The notes under the pieces were generated by a model, which was not told where the DNA came from, ran no database searches, and saw nothing but the letters and a program-made list of their open reading frames with translations. From an uncultured Saprospiraceae bacterium (GTDB taxonomy: Bacteria > Bacteroidota > Bacteroidia > Chitinophagales > Saprospiraceae): a stretch of DNA of 64,000 bases. The DNA lies in contig CALDGQ010000017.1 of assembly GCA_937941765.1 (NCBI GenBank), positions 1 to 64,000 on the forward strand, in the 5' to 3' direction. Of this stretch, positions 1 through 8,458 are shown piece by piece (position 1 is the first letter of the stretch; the number at the start of each line of letters is the position of its first letter). A program made the position numbers and the translations under genes.

Positions 1-378
1 ATCTGGATAGCCCGTATTTTAACTGTTGTAATAATTGATTACCTCGTTTTTCGATCAAATAAGGCTAAACTGGTATCATTATTACCTTATTTTTCATTGC
101 CAACAAATTGATAATCAGTCAATTAACTTACTTCTGAATATCCATACTTTTTGCGTCTTGCCGAAGCAGTTTTTACCTAATCAATCCACCAACTATTTTT
201 TGCTATCAAACACAACGTCTAGCAAATCTCTATTCTTTCAAATCGTATTTTATCCATTTTGAAATTTATCTGAATACACCTTATTTCTAGTTTTAATTCA
301 AACTTTATACTCCACTCATAATACTTATTTGCCCCAACCATCAATATCATTTCCTCGTTTCGTAATTAAATTCTAATT
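1..378. other. AT-rich left edge without a supported gene
   Basis: This stretch has no convincing gene. Plus-strand frame 1 is open from the window edge to a TGA at 109-111 (36 codons, hydrophobic), so the tail of a membrane protein that starts outside the window is possible but unproven. The rest is very AT-rich, with no clear hairpin or promoter. Confidence 0.3.
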
Positions 379-798
379 ATGAAATACAATCTTATTTTAC
401 TTTTTTGCATCACACTGTGGTTCGGTTCATGCAGGAAGGAAACTCCGACTACAACACCTCCTGCTTTAAATTGTGGATCTATTACTTCCTCTTTGATAGG
501 GCTTGATACGGAAAGTTTAAAATTAAATCTTAATCCAGCATTAGCGAACTTTACTATGATGGATCTTGACAATAATGCATGCGTACATGAACTCAAATTT
601 CAAGCTTTCGAAGATTTGATTAATGAGAATTGCCCTGACTTGACAACTGAAGTTCTTTGTTGTGGATGTATTTTTACCTCTCCACCACAATCACATTTCT
701 CAATAAGTTTTGAGTCCAATGATACAACAGTTGTAAGAATATTAGATATTTCTACACCAGAGGAAGGACCGTTGTCGATTGTAGGAGTTCATGAGTAG
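379..798 (+). CDS. Small SPII lipoprotein of unknown function
   Basis: The 139-residue product has a short hydrophobic signal and a lipobox ending in Cys18 (LWFGSC), followed by a Thr/Pro-rich linker typical of Bacteroidota outer-membrane lipoproteins. The mature part contains six cysteines, including a CCGC cluster near residues 94-97, which suggests disulfides or metal binding. I recognise no family. The gene converges with the lipoprotein gene at 810-1364, with an 11-base gap. The start is the only ATG ahead of the signal peptide. Confidence 0.7.
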   Translation: MKYNLILLFCITLWFGSCRKETPTTTPPALNCGSITSSLIGLDTESLKLNLNPALANFTMMDLDNNACVHELKFQAFEDLINENCPDLTTEVLCCGCIFTSPPQSHFSISFESNDTTVVRILDISTPEEGPLSIVGVHE

Positions 799-809
799 AG
801 GAAAACCGT

Positions 810-1364
810 TTACTTCAAAAACGCTCCTTCAATTGCAACTTCATTTACGTCACTACCTGTTGTCTTTTGTTTGCTCAAAATGGAGTAACGAATATCAGGT
901 TCATAGATCAAGTGTTTTTCTACATTTGTAACAATAGAAGATGCTTGAGTTTTTATCTCAACTTTGGCAACTTTGCTGTTAATCAAATTTATTTTAAGAG
1001 AGCGGGTAGTTAATTTATCATCAATCGCTTGATAGGATATAGAAGAAATTTGATTTCCTACAAAAACTGAATCAGCAGTATATTTATCTATCCAAGCCAA
1101 TTTATTGATATCTGCTTCTTGAAATATTTTCAACTCACTTTGAAAATCTTCCAAATTTAATGTTTTGGTTTCGGTATTATCGTTAACTCGAGTGGTCTTC
1201 TCAACTTGAGGATTTAATTTGTTTAACCGAAGGACTTCCTCGGCAATGAATTTTTTCAAATCAAAAAATACGACATCATTCGGCATCGTTTGATTCGCCA
1301 ATTCTTCACAACTTGTAAAGCTTATCAATACAACAGAAAGTAGAACTAGACAATAATTTCTCAT
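810..1364 (-). CDS. Lipoprotein coupled to gpmI, unknown function
   Basis: The 184-residue product has a signal peptide with lipobox SFTSC (Cys19), so it is a probable periplasmic-facing lipoprotein. The mature region is predominantly charged and polar, with predicted alternating strands and no recognised domain. Its ATG overlaps the stop of gpmI by four bases (ATGA type), so the two are almost certainly cotranscribed and translationally coupled. A functional link to glycolysis does not follow from that arrangement. Confidence 0.75.
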   Translation of the reverse strand: MRNYCLVLLSVVLISFTSCEELANQTMPNDVVFFDLKKFIAEEVLRLNKLNPQVEKTTRVNDNTETKTLNLEDFQSELKIFQEADINKLAWIDKYTADSVFVGNQISSISYQAIDDKLTTRSLKINLINSKVAKVEIKTQASSIVTNVEKHLIYEPDIRYSILSKQKTTGSDVNEVAIEGAFLK

Positions 1365-2899
1365 ACGGATTTTAATATTAAACTTTCTCCAGTCATGGCT
1401 TTAGGTTGGTCAATACCCATCAATTCTAACAACGTAGGAGCAACATCGGCTAGTTTTCCTTTTGCCAATTGGATATCGCCAACCTCATTTTTTAATAAGA
1501 TACATGGAACTGGATTTGTGGTATGAGCAGTGTGTGGGGAACCATCTGGATTGATTAAGTAATCTGAATTACCATGATCCGCTATGATTAAAATGGAATA
1601 TTTTTTTTCAAGTGCAAGCTTTGTTATTTTTTCAACGCAACTATCAACTACTTCAGCTGCTTGCTTTGCGGCTTCGAAAACACCTGTATGTCCAACCATA
1701 TCTGTGTTCGCAAAATTGAGGCAAACAAAATCTGGTTCATTTGCTTTTATTTCTTCTAAAATTGAATTAGTTACTTGATGCGCACTCATCTCTGGTTGCA
1801 AATCGTAGGTTGCTACTTTGGGCGAGGCCACAATCAATCGTTTTTCATTCTTAAAAGCTTCTTCTCTTCCTCCATTAAAAAAGAAAGTAACATGCGGATA
1901 TTTTTCGGTCTCTGCCAATCGGACTTGCGTACGTCCTGCTTTTGCAACCATCTCTCCCATCGTTTCCGAAATATCATCTTTATTGAACATCACATTTATC
2001 CCTTGATAACTTTCGTCATAACGAGTCATGGTCACGAAATGCAACGGAAGTGTTTTCATTTCAAACTCAGGCATATCTTGTTGCGTCAACACGGTCGTTA
2101 ATTCACGAGGCCGATCCGTTCTGAAATTGTAAAATAAAACGACATCTCCTGCTGCAATTTTTCCGACTGGATTCCCACTATCATCTACCCAAACTACCGG
2201 TTTGAAAAACTCATCTGTTATATCATTTGTATAAGAATCTTCGAATGCTTTTAAAATATCCGTTGTTTGTTCCCCTACTCCATTCACCAAAAGATCATAT
2301 GCTAATTTCACACGCTCCCACCGTTTGTCTCTATCCATTGCATAATAACGGCCAATAATTGAAGCAACTTTTGCATTTTTATTTTTGATATGATTTAAAA
2401 CAGTTGCCATATATGTGCCACCTCCTTTGGGCGATGTATCACGGCCATCCATGAAAGCATGAATAAAAACTTGTTCTATTTTATGCTCCTCCAAAATATC
2501 GCATAAAGCTAACAAATGATTGACATGTGAATGAACACCTCCATCTGAAACCAATCCTAACAAATGAATCGCTTTATTATTTTTCTTAGCATAAGCTATC
2601 GCATCTAATAACACGACATTTTCATCAATCGTTTTTTCCTTAATCGCTTTATTAATTCTTGCCAATTCTTGATAGACGATTCGGCCAGCTCCAATATTCA
2701 AATGTCCTACTTCTGAATTACCCATTTGACCTTCTGGCAAGCCAACTTGTTCCCCATAAGTCACCAATTCAGAATTTGGATACTTTTCATATAATGAATC
2801 AATAAAAGGTGTATTGGCTTGTGCCAATGCACTCACTTTCGGATCAGGTCCATGTCCCCATCCATCTAGTATTAACAGCATTGCTTTTTGATCTTCCAT
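1361..2899 (-). CDS. gpmI: 2,3-bisphosphoglycerate-independent phosphoglycerate mutase
   Basis: This cytoplasmic glycolytic enzyme interconverts 3-phosphoglycerate and 2-phosphoglycerate using two Mn ions. The length of 512 residues is the usual one. Seen in the sequence: the N-terminal LILDGWG metal motif with Asp12, the nucleophile in GQMGNSEVGH (Ser62), the HSHVNH and MDGRDTSP substrate-binding segments (about residues 122-155), GRYYAMDRDKRWER, and the C-terminal metal motifs NFANTDMVGHTG and IIADHGN. It is the first gene of a two-gene unit with the overlapping lipoprotein gene. Confidence 0.98.
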   Translation of the reverse strand: MEDQKAMLLILDGWGHGPDPKVSALAQANTPFIDSLYEKYPNSELVTYGEQVGLPEGQMGNSEVGHLNIGAGRIVYQELARINKAIKEKTIDENVVLLDAIAYAKKNNKAIHLLGLVSDGGVHSHVNHLLALCDILEEHKIEQVFIHAFMDGRDTSPKGGGTYMATVLNHIKNKNAKVASIIGRYYAMDRDKRWERVKLAYDLLVNGVGEQTTDILKAFEDSYTNDITDEFFKPVVWVDDSGNPVGKIAAGDVVLFYNFRTDRPRELTTVLTQQDMPEFEMKTLPLHFVTMTRYDESYQGINVMFNKDDISETMGEMVAKAGRTQVRLAETEKYPHVTFFFNGGREEAFKNEKRLIVASPKVATYDLQPEMSAHQVTNSILEEIKANEPDFVCLNFANTDMVGHTGVFEAAKQAAEVVDSCVEKITKLALEKKYSILIIADHGNSDYLINPDGSPHTAHTTNPVPCILLKNEVGDIQLAKGKLADVAPTLLELMGIDQPKAMTGESLILKSV

Positions 2900-2906
2900 A
2901 TGGTGG

Positions 2907-2914
2907 CAAAAATA
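2907..2914 (-). promoter_or_regulatory. Putative -7 element ahead of gpmI
   Basis: On the minus strand this reads TATTTTTG, matching the Bacteroidota -7 consensus TAnnTTTG. It lies only eight bases from the gpmI ATG, which would make the leader extremely short. No clean -33 TTG is seen at the expected spacing, so the assignment is tentative. Confidence 0.3.
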
Positions 2915-3229
2915 CTAATTTAAATAGGTGAATTCAGTCTTCTAGTTTCTATTGAAAAAGTGTTATTTTTTGGTAGAATTGGCAATTTAACGACTTCTTA
3001 ACCGTTATTTATTTAATATTTAACAAGCTATAATTTACATTATATCTATATTTAAGTATCTCAAAATCAGATTATTATGTTAACCCCAGATAATGTTAAT
3101 CCTTTAAAAAAAGGAAATTCCTTTAAATTTTGGACTCTTTTCGAACGAATCTACGTTATATAAAGTAGATTTATAATCGTATGCATTTGGCATAAAGTTA
3201 GACGCATTATCAACTGAAATTAAATCCGC
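2915..3229. other. Divergent intergenic region
   Basis: This gap separates the divergent gpmI and DUF4783 genes. It is AT-rich and contains a small imperfect palindrome around 3104-3130 (CCTTT/AAAGG units). I see no ORF, no stable terminator and no clear plus-strand TAnnTTTG element. Confidence 0.4.
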
Positions 3230-3616
3230 ATGAAAAATTTAATGATTTTATTTTTAATCGTTCCTGCATTCGCTTTTACTCCAATTGAGGAAGATATCAC
3301 CTCAATTACAAAAGCTTTGAATTCAGGAGACGCTACTACCTTATCAAAATATTTTGATTCGGACGTAGAATTATCCATCCTCGACAATGAGGATATTTAC
3401 AGTAAAGCTGAGGCTTCAAAGATTATCTCTACTTTCTTTGCAGACAACATCACTAAGTCTTTTGCAAAAGCACATAGTGGTCAGTCTAAAGGAAGTGATT
3501 CACAATATGTGATCGGTAATTTATCTACTTCTGTAGGTGCCTACAGAGTTTACATTTACATGAAAGTATCTGGTAAAAACTACTTGATACAAGAATTGAG
3601 AATTGATAAGAAATAG
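3230..3616 (+). CDS. DUF4783 family secreted protein
   Basis: The 128-residue product starts with a cleavable signal peptide (MKNLMILFLIVPAFAF). The mature part has the NTF2-like layout typical of DUF4783: an initial helix pair (DITSITKALNSGDATTLSKYF) followed by the strands SDVELSI, SQYVIGNLST and YRVYIYMKV, ending in LIQELRIDKK. The family is common in Bacteroidota and of unknown role, probably periplasmic. It is monocistronic and followed by a strong terminator. Family assignment is from memory of the motif pattern. Confidence 0.8.
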   Translation: MKNLMILFLIVPAFAFTPIEEDITSITKALNSGDATTLSKYFDSDVELSILDNEDIYSKAEASKIISTFFADNITKSFAKAHSGQSKGSDSQYVIGNLSTSVGAYRVYIYMKVSGKNYLIQELRIDKK

Positions 3617-3654
3617 CAGTTTAAAAACTGTTCTATTTTACTTGAATGAATATT

Positions 3655-3686
3655 GGGTGATCTATTGTTAGGTCACCCTTTTTTTT
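3655..3686 (+). terminator. Rho-independent terminator after the DUF4783 gene
   Basis: The stem GGGTGA (3655-3660) pairs with TCACCC (3673-3678), has a 12-base loop and is followed by eight T residues. Confidence 0.8.
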
Positions 3687-3689
3687 AAA

Positions 3690-3890
3690 CACATAATTCA
3701 CATAGAAACATAGAACACATAGGTATGACGTGAAATTTCCTCACGCAGAAGTCGCAGAAAAACGCAAAAGGTGAAACATATTATTTCTGCGAAATTCTGC
3801 GGTTTCTGCGTGAGGCTATCGTACTCACGTTTGGTTCCCGCGTACTCAACTTCGAAATTCAACATTCCGTGTTCGATATTCAATATTCAT
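3690..3890. repeat. Composite intergenic repeat block
   Basis: Three repeat styles lie in a row. First come ACATAG-type short repeats (about 3695-3722). Next is an inverted repeat with arms CTCACGCAGAA (3740-3750) and TTCTGCGTGAG (3804-3814), with further CGCAGAA/TTCTGCG copies between. Last is a 17-base near-direct repeat of TTCGANATTCAANATTC form (3851-3867 and 3872-3888). The block ends two bases before the stop of the next gene. Such motifs are dispersed in many Bacteroidota genomes (general knowledge). Confidence 0.7.
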
Positions 3891-3891
3891 C

Positions 3892-4692
3892 TCACTTCAA
3901 CCCTTCCTTCTTTTCCAACACTCCAATTCCGAACAAAGCAAAATCATACTTCACTGGATCTTTAGGGTCATACGCTTTCAAATTTGATGTTAGTTCAACC
4001 ACAGTCCGCCAATCTGTTTGTTTTCTGGTTATTAAATTGAGTCGGCGAGCTACTCGATCAACATGCACATCTAATGGCATCAAAAGCTGGTGAGGTTTGA
4101 TGTCTTTCCAAATTCCAAAATCAACTCCTTTTTTATCTTGTCGAACCATCCATCTCAGAAACATATTTAATCGTTTGCAAGTAGATTTCCTTTCAGGTGT
4201 AGCAATATGCTTACGGGTACGGTGTGGTGCATCTGGTAATGAAAAGAACAAATTGTGAAACCCTATCAACCCGTTTTCAATCGTCTCATCTTTTGGCGTG
4301 ATGAATTGTGAAAAAGCCGTTTCTAACGATTCATTTTCTTGATAATATTTTTTAAGAAATTCTAAGAAATATATCGTGTCCGTTGCTTGGAATGTACGGT
4401 GTTTAAAGTCAAGGAAAGGTTTGCGATCTTTAGGCTCATGATTCTTTATAAAATCATGTGGCGCACTATCCATCAATTGCACCAACTCATTGGCTTTGTT
4501 GATAATCGTTTTGCGTTGTCCCCAAGCTAGCACTGCTGTCCAAAAACCCATTATCTCAACATCCTGTAATTTCGTGAATTGATGTGGTATTCTAATTGGA
4601 TCTGTCTCTAAAAACCCAACCCGGTTGTATTTGTCAACGTATTCCTCTAGAAAGGCCTTAAATTTTGGTTGATGTTTCTCAGTATGGCGCAA
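3892..4692 (-). CDS. TIGR02757 family protein (DUF2400)
   Basis: The 266-residue cytoplasmic protein has the features of the TIGR02757/DUF2400 family: the N-terminal FLEEYVDKYNRVGFLETDPI, then MGFWTAVLAWGQRKTIINKA, a central RLNMFLRWMVR segment, and the C-terminal LMPLDVHVDRVARRL and DPVKYDFALFGIGV. The central and C-terminal part resembles HhH-GPD DNA glycosylases and may be nucleic-acid related (inference), but the function is unknown. Its 3 prime end abuts the composite repeat block. Confidence 0.85.
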   Translation of the reverse strand: MRHTEKHQPKFKAFLEEYVDKYNRVGFLETDPIRIPHQFTKLQDVEIMGFWTAVLAWGQRKTIINKANELVQLMDSAPHDFIKNHEPKDRKPFLDFKHRTFQATDTIYFLEFLKKYYQENESLETAFSQFITPKDETIENGLIGFHNLFFSLPDAPHRTRKHIATPERKSTCKRLNMFLRWMVRQDKKGVDFGIWKDIKPHQLLMPLDVHVDRVARRLNLITRKQTDWRTVVELTSNLKAYDPKDPVKYDFALFGIGVLEKKEGLK

Positions 4693-4758
4693 GATGATTA
4701 TTCATTTGGAAGGTAAAGCAGCTATAATCTGCTATATCTCGTTTGTAAAATATTCGAA

Positions 4759-4896
4759 ATGTTAAAAATTTTAAGAAATAAGACTATATTTGCTACCACG
4801 GATATGACAGCAACTCTAACCTACACCCTCGTTTTAGCAGCGATTTATATTGGTCGCAAAGCAATTGATGTAATTGAACACAATCAGTTCTTATAG
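4759..4896 (+). CDS. Possible small membrane peptide
   Basis: A 45-codon frame starts at ATG 4759, with an internal ATG at 4804 that would give 30 residues. The core TATLTYTLVLAAIYIGRKA looks like one short membrane helix followed by an amphipathic tail. A TATATTTG box (4785-4792) lies 11 bases before the internal ATG, which would suit a nearly leaderless short product. No homology is known to me, so it could be chance. Confidence 0.2.
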   Translation: MLKILRNKTIFATTDMTATLTYTLVLAAIYIGRKAIDVIEHNQFL

Positions 4897-4985
4897 CTGG
4901 ACTCCTAGCCGAACTTTGGTCGAACGGTTGTCACTATTCTTTAAAAATTATCTCGTACCGTTGCAACTCAATAGCATCTTCAAAA

Positions 4986-5738
4986 TTAAGCTTGTGGTTT
5001 TTTGTAAAGGTTAAATTTACCTAGACCTATTCTTTGCAAAAAGTGTTTGAAAGAAACCCATAATACACCTAGTCCATACTGTGCACTTCTTTTAAAATTA
5101 ATGGACGAAGCTTCTTCAAAATATTTAGTCGGACAGGTTACTTCTCCGATATGAAAACCATGATAAATTATTTGTGACAACATCTGGTTATCAAATACAA
5201 AGTCATCACTATTTTCATTGTAATTAATTCCTAACAATACTTCTTTGCTGAATGCACGATAACCGGTATGGTATTCTGACAATTTATAATTGACCAATAA
5301 ATTTTGAGTGGCTGTCAAAAAACGATTCGCAATATATTTGTAAATCGGCATACCACCTTTCAATGCTCCTTTCCCTAAAATTCTACTTCCTAAAACTACA
5401 GGAAATAAATCCTCCCCAATAATATTGACCATAGAAGGAATCAATTTTGGTGTATACTGATAATCTGGATGTAACATTATGACAATGTCTCCACCTAACT
5501 CCAAAGCTTTGTTATAAAGTGATTTTTGATTACCACCATATCCTTTATTCTGTTCATGGCGAATGATGTGCTTAATACCGATTCTTTTTGCCAATCCAGA
5601 AGTATCATCTTTACTCGCATCATCACAAAGAATTACTTCATCCACCAAGTCCATCGGGATTTCGGCATAGGTTTTTTCTAATGTCAAGGCAGCATTATAA
5701 GCTGGTAAAACCGCAATGACTTTCTTATTCTTATACAT
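4986..5738 (-). CDS. Family 2 glycosyltransferase (dolichol-phosphate mannosyltransferase-like)
   Basis: The 250-residue GT-A enzyme lacks membrane helices. Seen: the N-terminal nucleotide-sugar binding start VIAVLPAYNAALTLEKT, DEVILCDDASKDDT, the NKGYGGNQ segment, and the acidic motif MLHPDYQY where many homologues have DxD (here HPD). It carries the LSEYHTGYRAFSKEVL and DDFVFDNQML motifs of DPM1-like bacterial enzymes. It probably transfers a sugar to a lipid phosphate or nascent glycan at the inner membrane. The acceptor cannot be told from sequence, and there is no glycan cluster around it. Confidence 0.85.
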   Translation of the reverse strand: MYKNKKVIAVLPAYNAALTLEKTYAEIPMDLVDEVILCDDASKDDTSGLAKRIGIKHIIRHEQNKGYGGNQKSLYNKALELGGDIVIMLHPDYQYTPKLIPSMVNIIGEDLFPVVLGSRILGKGALKGGMPIYKYIANRFLTATQNLLVNYKLSEYHTGYRAFSKEVLLGINYNENSDDFVFDNQMLSQIIYHGFHIGEVTCPTKYFEEASSINFKRSAQYGLGVLWVSFKHFLQRIGLGKFNLYKKPQA

Positions 5739-5830
5739 TCTGGTATCCTGTTTTCAAATTTCGCTGCAAAATACGATTTATCTCTCAGAGCGCTTTCCAA
5801 ACAATACCTTACTTGTTGAATTTCTACCGT

Positions 5831-5882
5831 ACAATAAAAGATAGTAGTTTAAGAAGCCTTTATGGATTCTTAAACTTATTGT
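5831..5882. repeat. Intergenic cruciform-like inverted repeat
   Basis: The inner arms GTTTAAGAA (5847-5855) and TTCTTAAAC (5867-5875) are flanked by outer arms ACAATAA (5831-5837) and TTATTGT (5876-5882). The hairpin lies between divergent genes and is not followed by a T-run, so it is not an obvious terminator. Confidence 0.55.
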
Positions 5883-5976
5883 TGCTATTAACTCTGAGAA
5901 AGCATGCGCTCAAAGAATTGGCTTTTGAGTATATTTGATACTAAATCAGATTTCCTAACTGCTCACTTACTCCTTT

Positions 5977-6720
5977 ATGAAAAAAATATTGAAATGGATC
6001 GGAATTATTATCGTCTCCTTGATTGTACTTGCTGTCATTGCAGGAATCGTGATGAATAAGAAAAAACCAGTCGGTCAAACAGGTCCTGAAGCAGAAGCAT
6101 TAGCCCAAAAGATGATGACAGCCATCAATCAACCTGCTTGGGATAGCACCAAAGTTTGTACATGGACGTTTAGAGGTGCTAATCATTATCTCTGGGATAA
6201 GGAAAGAAATTATGCAGAAATCAAGTGGAAGAATAATCGAGTTTTGATGAGATTGGATGATGTAGATGGTATCGCATATGTGGATGATAAAAAAGTAGAT
6301 GGTGATCAGAAAAAGAAATTAATTGATAAAGCCTGGAGCAATTGGTGCAATGATTCTTTTTGGTTCAATGCGCCTTCAAAAGTTTTTGACAAGGGTACAG
6401 AAAGAAGTATTGTGGATCTAGAAGATGGCTCAAAGGGATTGATGATTACTTACAAAACTGGTGGGGTGACTCCTGGTGATAGTTATCTATGGAAGCTAGA
6501 TAAAAATGGTCTTCCGAAAAGTTGGCAGATGTGGGTGAAAATAATTCCTGTTGGTGGTATCGGAAATTCTTGGGAAGGCTGGGTGACAACTGAGACTGGT
6601 GCGAAAATTTCTTCTCTTCATAAAGATGGAATTCCATTGGAAGTTACGAATATCAAAGGGGTCATGAGTTTTGATCGGATTGGGATTGATGGAGATCCTT
6701 TTGGTGTGTTGGTGCCTTAG
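5977..6720 (+). CDS. Membrane-anchored hypothetical protein
   Basis: The 247-residue product has one N-terminal membrane helix (about residues 6-25, WIGIIIVSLIVLAVIAGIV) after a basic start, and a roughly 210-residue extracytoplasmic domain rich in Trp. The alternating-strand pattern, with repeated NxxWxxW-like positions, resembles LolA/lipoprotein-carrier-like beta folds, but this is only an impression. It ends directly at the left REP palindrome of the RAYT locus. Confidence 0.65.
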   Translation: MKKILKWIGIIIVSLIVLAVIAGIVMNKKKPVGQTGPEAEALAQKMMTAINQPAWDSTKVCTWTFRGANHYLWDKERNYAEIKWKNNRVLMRLDDVDGIAYVDDKKVDGDQKKKLIDKAWSNWCNDSFWFNAPSKVFDKGTERSIVDLEDGSKGLMITYKTGGVTPGDSYLWKLDKNGLPKSWQMWVKIIPVGGIGNSWEGWVTTETGAKISSLHKDGIPLEVTNIKGVMSFDRIGIDGDPFGVLVP

Positions 6721-6740
6721 TTCGGGCGACTTTAGTCGCA
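6721..6740 (+). repeat. Left REP palindrome of the RAYT locus
   Basis: TTCGGGCGACTTTAGTCGCA forms a hairpin GCGAC-TTTA-GTCGC at 6726-6739. The same word recurs at 7489-7508 in the same orientation, downstream of the transposase. Confidence 0.8.
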
Positions 6741-6813
6741 CTCATTTTTTTAATAGTTGACTGAACAAAACGTACACAAATAAAACCTAGTATTTTCGTA
6801 TTCATGACTACTA

Positions 6814-7482
6814 ATGATTAAAACCTACTTTCACAACAGGCGACCTCATGTCGTACCAATTGGAGCAACATTTTTTATTACGTTTCGACTTGGTGATAGT
6901 CTACCTAGACATATTGTTCGTGAATTAGAAAAAGAAATGAATGCCAATATTAAAATACTAGAAAAGACAAGACCTCCTGGATATAAAAAGTTGATAGCGC
7001 AACAGAAGCAAATCTTTTTCAAAAATTATGAACACCAATTAGATCACAAACCGTTTGGAGAATGTTATCTAAAAATTCCAGCTATTGCCAAAATAATTAT
7101 TGATAAACTTTTTGAACTTGATGGTGAAAAATATGAACTTCTTGCGTATTGTATTATGCCAAATCATGTACATCTTCTGATAGATTCCTCCATACAACTC
7201 AACAATGAAAATGATTTTCTCAAAGAAATAGATTCTGAAAATTATACTCAACTTTTTCAGATCATGAAGCTTATAAAAGGTAATACAGCATTTTATTCAA
7301 ATAAGCATTTAAATCGAAAAGGAAAATTTTGGCAAAAAGACAGCTTCGATCACTTTATAAGAAATGAAAAAAGTTTTTGGAATATTGTCAATTACATCTT
7401 GAATAATCCTGTAGCTGCTGGCTTAGTTGAAAAATGGCAAGACCATCCATACACGTATATAAATCCCAAGTTGATACATTAG
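6814..7482 (+). CDS. REP-associated tyrosine transposase (Y1/HUH)
   Basis: The 222-residue cytoplasmic single-strand DNA nuclease is of the RAYT branch of the IS200/IS605 family. Seen: an N-terminal FHNRRPHVVPIGATFFITF typical of RAYTs, the HUH metal motif in IMPNHVHLL (His118, His120), and the catalytic tyrosine in the segment IVNYILNNPVAAGL (Tyr194). RAYTs cut and join at REP palindromes. The palindromes immediately on both sides are the likely substrates (inference). The gene is intact, of normal length and well conserved in its motifs, which suggests it is functional. Confidence 0.92.
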   Translation: MIKTYFHNRRPHVVPIGATFFITFRLGDSLPRHIVRELEKEMNANIKILEKTRPPGYKKLIAQQKQIFFKNYEHQLDHKPFGECYLKIPAIAKIIIDKLFELDGEKYELLAYCIMPNHVHLLIDSSIQLNNENDFLKEIDSENYTQLFQIMKLIKGNTAFYSNKHLNRKGKFWQKDSFDHFIRNEKSFWNIVNYILNNPVAAGLVEKWQDHPYTYINPKLIH

Positions 7483-7488
7483 TATTTG

Positions 7489-7547
7489 TTCGGGCGACTT
7501 TAGTCGCCCCTTATAATTGGATAGGCGACTAAAGTCGCCTGAACGGA
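7489..7547. repeat. REPIN: two inverted REP palindromes
   Basis: The first hairpin is GGGCGAC-TTTA-GTCGCCC (7492-7509). The second is AGGCGAC-TAAA-GTCGCCT (7523-7540), which is the inverted copy. Both carry the same outer TTC(A/G) word, so the pair forms a symmetric REPIN with a 13-base spacer. Confidence 0.85.
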
Positions 7548-7574
7548 TAACATAGACACTCAAAAAACGTTATA

Positions 7575-8432
7575 TTGAAAGAAATACAAATCACTACTTT
7601 GATTGAATTCCTTAAATATTGTTTACTAAAAAAATGGTTGTTGTTTATTGGCTTTTGTGTGGTTGCTAAATTTTCATTCGCACAAACAGTAGACAGTAAT
7701 TCCATTCGACTAGTTCAGGAATTGGAAATCTCTTCTTCTTTTTTTGCTACGGATAAGTTGGGTCAAATTTATGTTGTCCAAGATGAACAACTGATTAAAT
7801 ATAGTAATAGTGGCGATTCTTTATTTCAATTCAACAATCATCAAAATGGGGAGTTAGCATTAGTCGATCCTACAGACCCCTTCAATATATTGTTATATTA
7901 TCCTGAATTTATGAAAGTGGTTACATTAGATCGGACGTTATCGCCGACTAGTGAATATGATTTGTATGACTTAGATATTGTGGATGTACCTGCTATCGGG
8001 ATGTCCAATGATAATAATATCTGGATTTATGACAACACTTCATTTACATTAAAGAAAATAAATAGAAACGGGAAGCTAATTACTGAAAGTGAAAACCTGA
8101 GCTTTCAATTACAGACTTGGTTGCAACCGACTTTTATATTAGAACGAGGCAATTTCGTTTTTGTCAACGACCCTTTTCAAGGCATCTTTATTTTCGATCT
8201 TTTTGGGAAATATATTAAAACACTTGAGTTTAAAGGTTTAGAAGATTTTCAAGTTGAAAACAATACTGTTATTTATTTACATGAAGCATCTTTGCATGCA
8301 TTTGATATGTCTACTTTGAATGAGTTGGTGATTCCATTACCGACTGAGATTGTCGAGGGAGATCAAGTGCAGGTGCAGAAAGATTTTATTTTTGTAAGGA
8401 AAGAAGGTCGGGTTTTGGTTTATCAGTTTTAG
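7575..8432 (+). CDS. Secreted beta-propeller-like hypothetical protein
   Basis: The 285-residue frame begins at TTG 7575. No ATG lies ahead of the hydrophobic signal (KKWLLFIGFCVVAKFSFAQ, ending near residue 37), so TTG at 7575 or at a nearby TTG is likely. The mature part has repeated blade-like units (GQIYVVQDEQLIKYSNSGD, NNIWIYDNTSFTLKKINRNG, GNFVFVNDPFQGIFIFDLFG), a pattern of NHL/WD-type propellers with four to six blades. It is probably periplasmic or outer-membrane associated, with no enzymatic motif. Confidence 0.7.
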   Translation: MKEIQITTLIEFLKYCLLKKWLLFIGFCVVAKFSFAQTVDSNSIRLVQELEISSSFFATDKLGQIYVVQDEQLIKYSNSGDSLFQFNNHQNGELALVDPTDPFNILLYYPEFMKVVTLDRTLSPTSEYDLYDLDIVDVPAIGMSNDNNIWIYDNTSFTLKKINRNGKLITESENLSFQLQTWLQPTFILERGNFVFVNDPFQGIFIFDLFGKYIKTLEFKGLEDFQVENNTVIYLHEASLHAFDMSTLNELVIPLPTEIVEGDQVQVQKDFIFVRKEGRVLVYQF

Positions 8433-8458
8433 GTTTCTTTATTCCTTTTACTTTTTTT

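Larger units (their letters stand above)
6721..7547 (+). mobile_element. RAYT locus with flanking REP and REPIN
   Basis: A single Y1 transposase gene is bounded by one REP on its 5 prime side and an inverted pair (REPIN) on its 3 prime side. This is the classical organisation of REP-associated tyrosine transposases. No IS-style terminal inverted repeats or target duplications are visible. The boundaries given are those of the palindromes. Confidence 0.75.

Noticed and set aside
35-262. 75-codon plus-strand frame at the left edge
   Set aside because: Composition is that of AT-rich noncoding DNA, no motif, no promoter and no neighbour support.
1775-2101. 108-codon plus-strand frame inside gpmI
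   Set aside because: Antisense shadow of gpmI with no protein-like pattern.
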